A stretch of 6,810 nucleotides of DNA from UBA9732 sp963606545. Lineage in GTDB: Bacteria > Spirochaetota > Spirochaetia > Sphaerochaetales > Sphaerochaetaceae. The notes under the pieces were generated by a model. That model saw only the letters and a program-made list of their open reading frames with translations. It had not been told where the DNA came from and made no database searches. Shown piece by piece: positions 4,527 through 6,810 of this stretch (the stretch's first letter is position 1; each line of letters starts with the position of its first letter). The position numbers and the translations under genes were made by a program. The stretch is taken from assembly GCA_963606545.1 (NCBI GenBank), contig CAVCYP010000070.1, positions 1 through 6,810 of the forward strand. The letters are read 5' to 3'.

Positions 4527-6629
4527 TTATTCTTCTATCATCAAAGTAATGCAATCCTTGCAAATTACTTTATAACGTTTTTCATTTTGCGCCAGGTGGT
4601 AAGTGTTGTTTCTGGTGCAACCTTTACAAGGCAAATCCAGCCCATTGTGGCGCATACAAACTCTACTTATAAACAACGGCAACTTGAACGCCGCGTCCAC
4701 GTTCCCCCAAGTCCTCTCGTACGAGCCCACCAAACTTGGTAGCTCCTCCTTGAGCGCCTCATACGCCACCGCATTGGCCGTGTAGAGGAAGACATCGGCA
4801 AACACCTTGACCTCTGGATGCCGCTTTGCCCACCGCACCTGCGCCACATTATTTAACCCGATAATTACCTCAGGCTCCTGCTCTACAAGCTTATCCAGTT
4901 TTGAAAGGTACTGCTCCTCCTCAAACAGGAGTGGACTTAGTGGCAGGTATTTGAAATTATCAAGCTCAATAAGTTCCTCCCAAAGACCCAGTTTTGAGCG
5001 GGGTGGAAGTTTGAAGCTTTCTGCCTTTTCTGGAATTCTCAAGGCCTCCGAATTTTCTTGAAGAGCGGTTTCAAAGTTAGCATCCAGTGTGGCATAGAAC
5101 TCACGCCTTATCTGTTTTAGAACCGACAGCGGGATAAAAGGGGTAGTAAAGCCACTTTGATTATCTATATGTATTGTGCCAGCTGTGAAGTAGCTCTTAT
5201 CAGAGGCCTGGAAAGTCTTTTCAAAGTTGCTTTGTATATCAATTGGATTATTTGCCTGTTGGATTGGACCTTCAAAGCTCAAACCATTGATGACAATTAG
5301 GTTGGGCTTGAGGTCTATTGTTAGGTCTACTGGCTTTTTGTAAAGCGGTAGACTTTCTGAAAGAAGTGGAAGGTTCTGATTGTGTCTTGAGGTGCAGTAG
5401 ACCGGGGTCCCAAAGGTAGGTTTTCTACTAAAGTCCAGAGTTGGAAAATTGATAGTTGCAGTTTGTCCTTCACTTATAAAAGACCGGCCTCCTTCTATAA
5501 ACGATACCCCAAAACCACTACTTTCCATTGATTTTTCGCCTTGTGATATCACTAATAGGCCATCACGCAAGGCTACTGGTTTAGTAAAACGGATTATAGC
5601 TTTTGAGCCAAGAACCTTCTCAAGGGTGCCAACTTGGATGCCCTTATGAGACGGGTAAGTTGAGCAAACCATGTTCTCTGCATTGCAACTTCCGCCTTCT
5701 TTTGAGTTAAAGAAACCAAGGGTGGTCTCGCGGGAGAAGGAGGTTTGCATGCACTCTTTGGCCCATTTGACTTCTTCATTGCTCTCATCTAAGCCAGATA
5801 GCAACAGGCTGTAATATTTTGCGCACCAGTAGACGTATTCGGGCCCTTTCATGCGGCCTTCAATCTTTAAAGAATCAATGCCAAGTTGGGCGTACTTTTG
5901 AACCAGTTGGCCCAGACAAAGGTCTTTCATACTAAAGAGCCAGCTGGATTCTTGCGCTTTAATGGCCTTTGAATCTTTTGAATCCTTTGAATCTTTAGAG
6001 AACCAAGTTCTGCAAATTTGAGCGCAGGCACCACGGTTGGCGCTTCTGCCCGTTATGGTCTCACTTGCCATGCAGAGGCCTGAAAAGCCATAGCAAAGGG
6101 CGCCATGAATGAAAACCTTAAGTTCTATGTCTGGGCAGGCTTGGCGGATTTTCTTGATTTCATCAAAGGAGAGTTCCCTTGAAAGAACCACGCGGGTAAA
6201 GCCTAGCTCTTGAAGTTCTTTTACTCCCTCTACCGTGTGAACGGCAAGTTGAGTTGAGCCATGAAGCTCTAGGTTTGGAAAGTTGTCTTTTATAATTTTA
6301 GCTATACCCAAATCTTGAACAATAAGGCCATCGGGCTGGAGATAGGCTAGTTGTTTGAGTAGAGCGTAGGCGCGGGGTAATTCGTTGTCGTATAACAAAG
6401 TATTTAGGGTTACGTAGAACTTTTTGCCTTGGGTTTTGCAGATTTCTTTGAGCTTTCTGGCGTCTTCAAAGGTGAAGTTGACGGCGCCTTTTCTTGCGGA
6501 AAAGTCTTTGAGGCCAAAGTAGACGGCGTCCGCACCTCCTTTGAAGGCATAAAGGGCGCATTGCAGGGAGCCTGCGGGTAGGGCTAGCTCTGGCTTAAAA
6601 AAACTGTGATTTTCTACTGATTCCAACAT
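4527..6629 (-). CDS. U32-family protein, probable prephenate-dependent RNA hydroxylase (RlhA-like)
   Basis: The 700-residue protein belongs to the 'peptidase U32' family. Characterised relatives are not proteases: RlhA and TrhP hydroxylate 23S rRNA and tRNA with prephenate, and UbiU/V hydroxylate quinones. The N-terminal barrel runs from ELALPAGS (14-21) through GGADAVYFG (31-39), GSTQLAVH (124-131) and LSRELS (149-154). The [4Fe-4S] pattern is intact: Cys179-x6-Cys186-x15-Cys202-x35-Cys238, with the U32 signature FIHGALC-x4-G-x-C. SLKIEGRMK (253-261) is also typical. A beta-rich segment (about 325-415) is followed by a diverged middle region, a second barrel-like part (about 575-650), and a Cys-rich tail (Cys658, 668, 671, 690, 693). 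The length is near RlhA (about 650) and well above TrhP (453). The start at 6629 begins just before the conserved domain. The frame is open upstream to 6809, but that part overlaps the promoter and the divergent gene. The rRNA target is inferred. Confidence 0.88.
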   Translation of the reverse strand: MLESVENHSFFKPELALPAGSLQCALYAFKGGADAVYFGLKDFSARKGAVNFTFEDARKLKEICKTQGKKFYVTLNTLLYDNELPRAYALLKQLAYLQPDGLIVQDLGIAKIIKDNFPNLELHGSTQLAVHTVEGVKELQELGFTRVVLSRELSFDEIKKIRQACPDIELKVFIHGALCYGFSGLCMASETITGRSANRGACAQICRTWFSKDSKDSKDSKAIKAQESSWLFSMKDLCLGQLVQKYAQLGIDSLKIEGRMKGPEYVYWCAKYYSLLLSGLDESNEEVKWAKECMQTSFSRETTLGFFNSKEGGSCNAENMVCSTYPSHKGIQVGTLEKVLGSKAIIRFTKPVALRDGLLVISQGEKSMESSGFGVSFIEGGRSFISEGQTATINFPTLDFSRKPTFGTPVYCTSRHNQNLPLLSESLPLYKKPVDLTIDLKPNLIVINGLSFEGPIQQANNPIDIQSNFEKTFQASDKSYFTAGTIHIDNQSGFTTPFIPLSVLKQIRREFYATLDANFETALQENSEALRIPEKAESFKLPPRSKLGLWEELIELDNFKYLPLSPLLFEEEQYLSKLDKLVEQEPEVIIGLNNVAQVRWAKRHPEVKVFADVFLYTANAVAYEALKEELPSLVGSYERTWGNVDAAFKLPLFISRVCMRHNGLDLPCKGCTRNNTYHLAQNEKRYKVICKDCITLMIEE
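5968..5994. repeat. Three 9-bp tandem repeats inside the U32 gene
   Basis: TTTGAATCT, TTTGAATCC and TTTGAATCT lie end to end, encoding three Lys-Asp-Ser triplets on the minus strand (residues about 211-221, SKDSKDSKDSK). The unit is a multiple of three, so copy-number change by slippage keeps the reading frame. It sits in the loop between the third and fourth cluster cysteines. Confidence 0.85.
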
Positions 6630-6638
6630 GTTGGGTTG

Positions 6639-6667
6639 ATTGTAACATATTCTGGGACCACATTCCA
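6639..6667 (-). promoter_or_regulatory. Extended -10 promoter of the U32-symporter operon
   Basis: On the minus strand TACAAT (6644-6639) matches the -10 consensus at 5/6 and is preceded by TGT, the extended -10 form TGnTATAAT. TGGAAT (6667-6662) is a weak -35 at 17-bp spacing. The predicted start point is near 6632, only about 3 nt before the ATG at 6629, and no Shine-Dalgarno is present. Confidence 0.55.
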
Positions 6668-6671
6668 TGAC

Positions 6672-6677
6672 TATAAT
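6672..6677 (+). promoter_or_regulatory. Candidate -10 for the rightward gene
   Basis: A perfect TATAAT lies 98 bp before the rightward ATG, but no good -35 is seen upstream. An alternative is TTGAAT (6688-6693) with TAAATT (6711-6716) at 17 bp. Either could serve; both overlap the divergent control region of the U32 operon (6630-6774), which holds no other feature I recognise. Confidence 0.35.
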
Positions 6678-6758
6678 CTCTGTATACTTGAATATGGTTT
6701 GAAAAAATATTAAATTTCTAAGAGTGGGCTTTGGATTGTTAGGGCTTATCCTAGGCTC

Positions 6759-6765
6759 AAAGGAG
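6759..6765 (+). promoter_or_regulatory. Shine-Dalgarno of the rightward gene
   Basis: AAAGGAG is followed by a 9-nt spacer and ATG at 6775. This strong site is the main reason to accept the truncated downstream frame as a gene. Confidence 0.8.
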
Positions 6766-6774
6766 AATATTTTA

Positions 6775-6810
6775 ATGACAGTCAACGAAATCAAACATGC
6801 TGGTCTCAAA
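6775..6810 (+). CDS. Start of an unidentified gene, cut by the window end
   Basis: Twelve codons are present, reading MTVNEIKHAGLK, preceded by a strong ribosome site. The peptide is polar with no signal peptide or membrane segment so far, which suggests a cytosolic protein. It is too short to assign a family. It is transcribed divergently from the U32-symporter operon across a 145-bp gap. Confidence 0.7.
   Translation, partial: MTVNEIKHAGLK

Noticed and set aside
4446..4785. Plus-strand frames opposite the U32-symporter junction
   Set aside because: They lie antisense to conserved coding sequence of two genes and have low-complexity, non-family sequence.
6630..6809. 60-residue N-terminal extension of the U32 frame
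   Set aside because: It has no ribosome site, does not resemble U32 N-termini, spans the best promoter, and overlaps the well-supported divergent gene at 6775.

Overview
The window looks like ordinary chromosomal DNA from a host-associated anaerobe of moderately low GC content. My best guess is a Treponema-type spirochaete. The reasons are an mgl-type sugar permease end, AT-leaning codon use with frequent TCA, ACA and CCA, and a SerC of the anaerobe type. A Clostridia/Lachnospiraceae source cannot be excluded, because the SerC protein would fit either. There are no rRNA, tRNA, CRISPR, phage or insertion-sequence signatures.

Layout from left to right:
(1) 1-113, plus strand: the last 36 codons of a galactoside-type ABC permease (MglC-like), closed by an intrinsic terminator at 145-180.
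(2) 186-1559, minus strand: a complete MATE-family efflux protein.
(3) 1560-1696: a divergent control region with two separate 10-bp tandem repeats.
(4) 1697-2782, plus strand: serC, phosphoserine aminotransferase, with a clear Shine-Dalgarno and all expected active-site residues.
(5) 2783-3016: a 234-bp convergent intergenic region. It holds three tandem, same-orientation bulged hairpins, each ending in seven T, plus one strong terminator facing the other way.
(6) 6629-4527 then 4513-3017, minus strand: a two-gene operon with a 13-nt gap. The first gene is a 700-residue U32-family protein of the RNA-hydroxylase type; the second is a GPH (MelB-type) sugar/cation symporter.
(7) 6630-6774: a second divergent promoter region.
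(8) 6775-6810, plus strand: the first 12 codons of an unidentified gene.

The genes do not form one pathway. They are sugar uptake (mglC end, GPH symporter), efflux (MATE), serine and possibly pyridoxal-phosphate synthesis (serC), and probable RNA modification (U32). I see no clear new multi-gene system. The most unusual element is the array of three matched bulged hairpins behind serC, where the middle copy carries a compensatory base-pair change. Next come the helical-period direct repeats between the MATE gene and serC, and a promoter that predicts a nearly leaderless U32 transcript.
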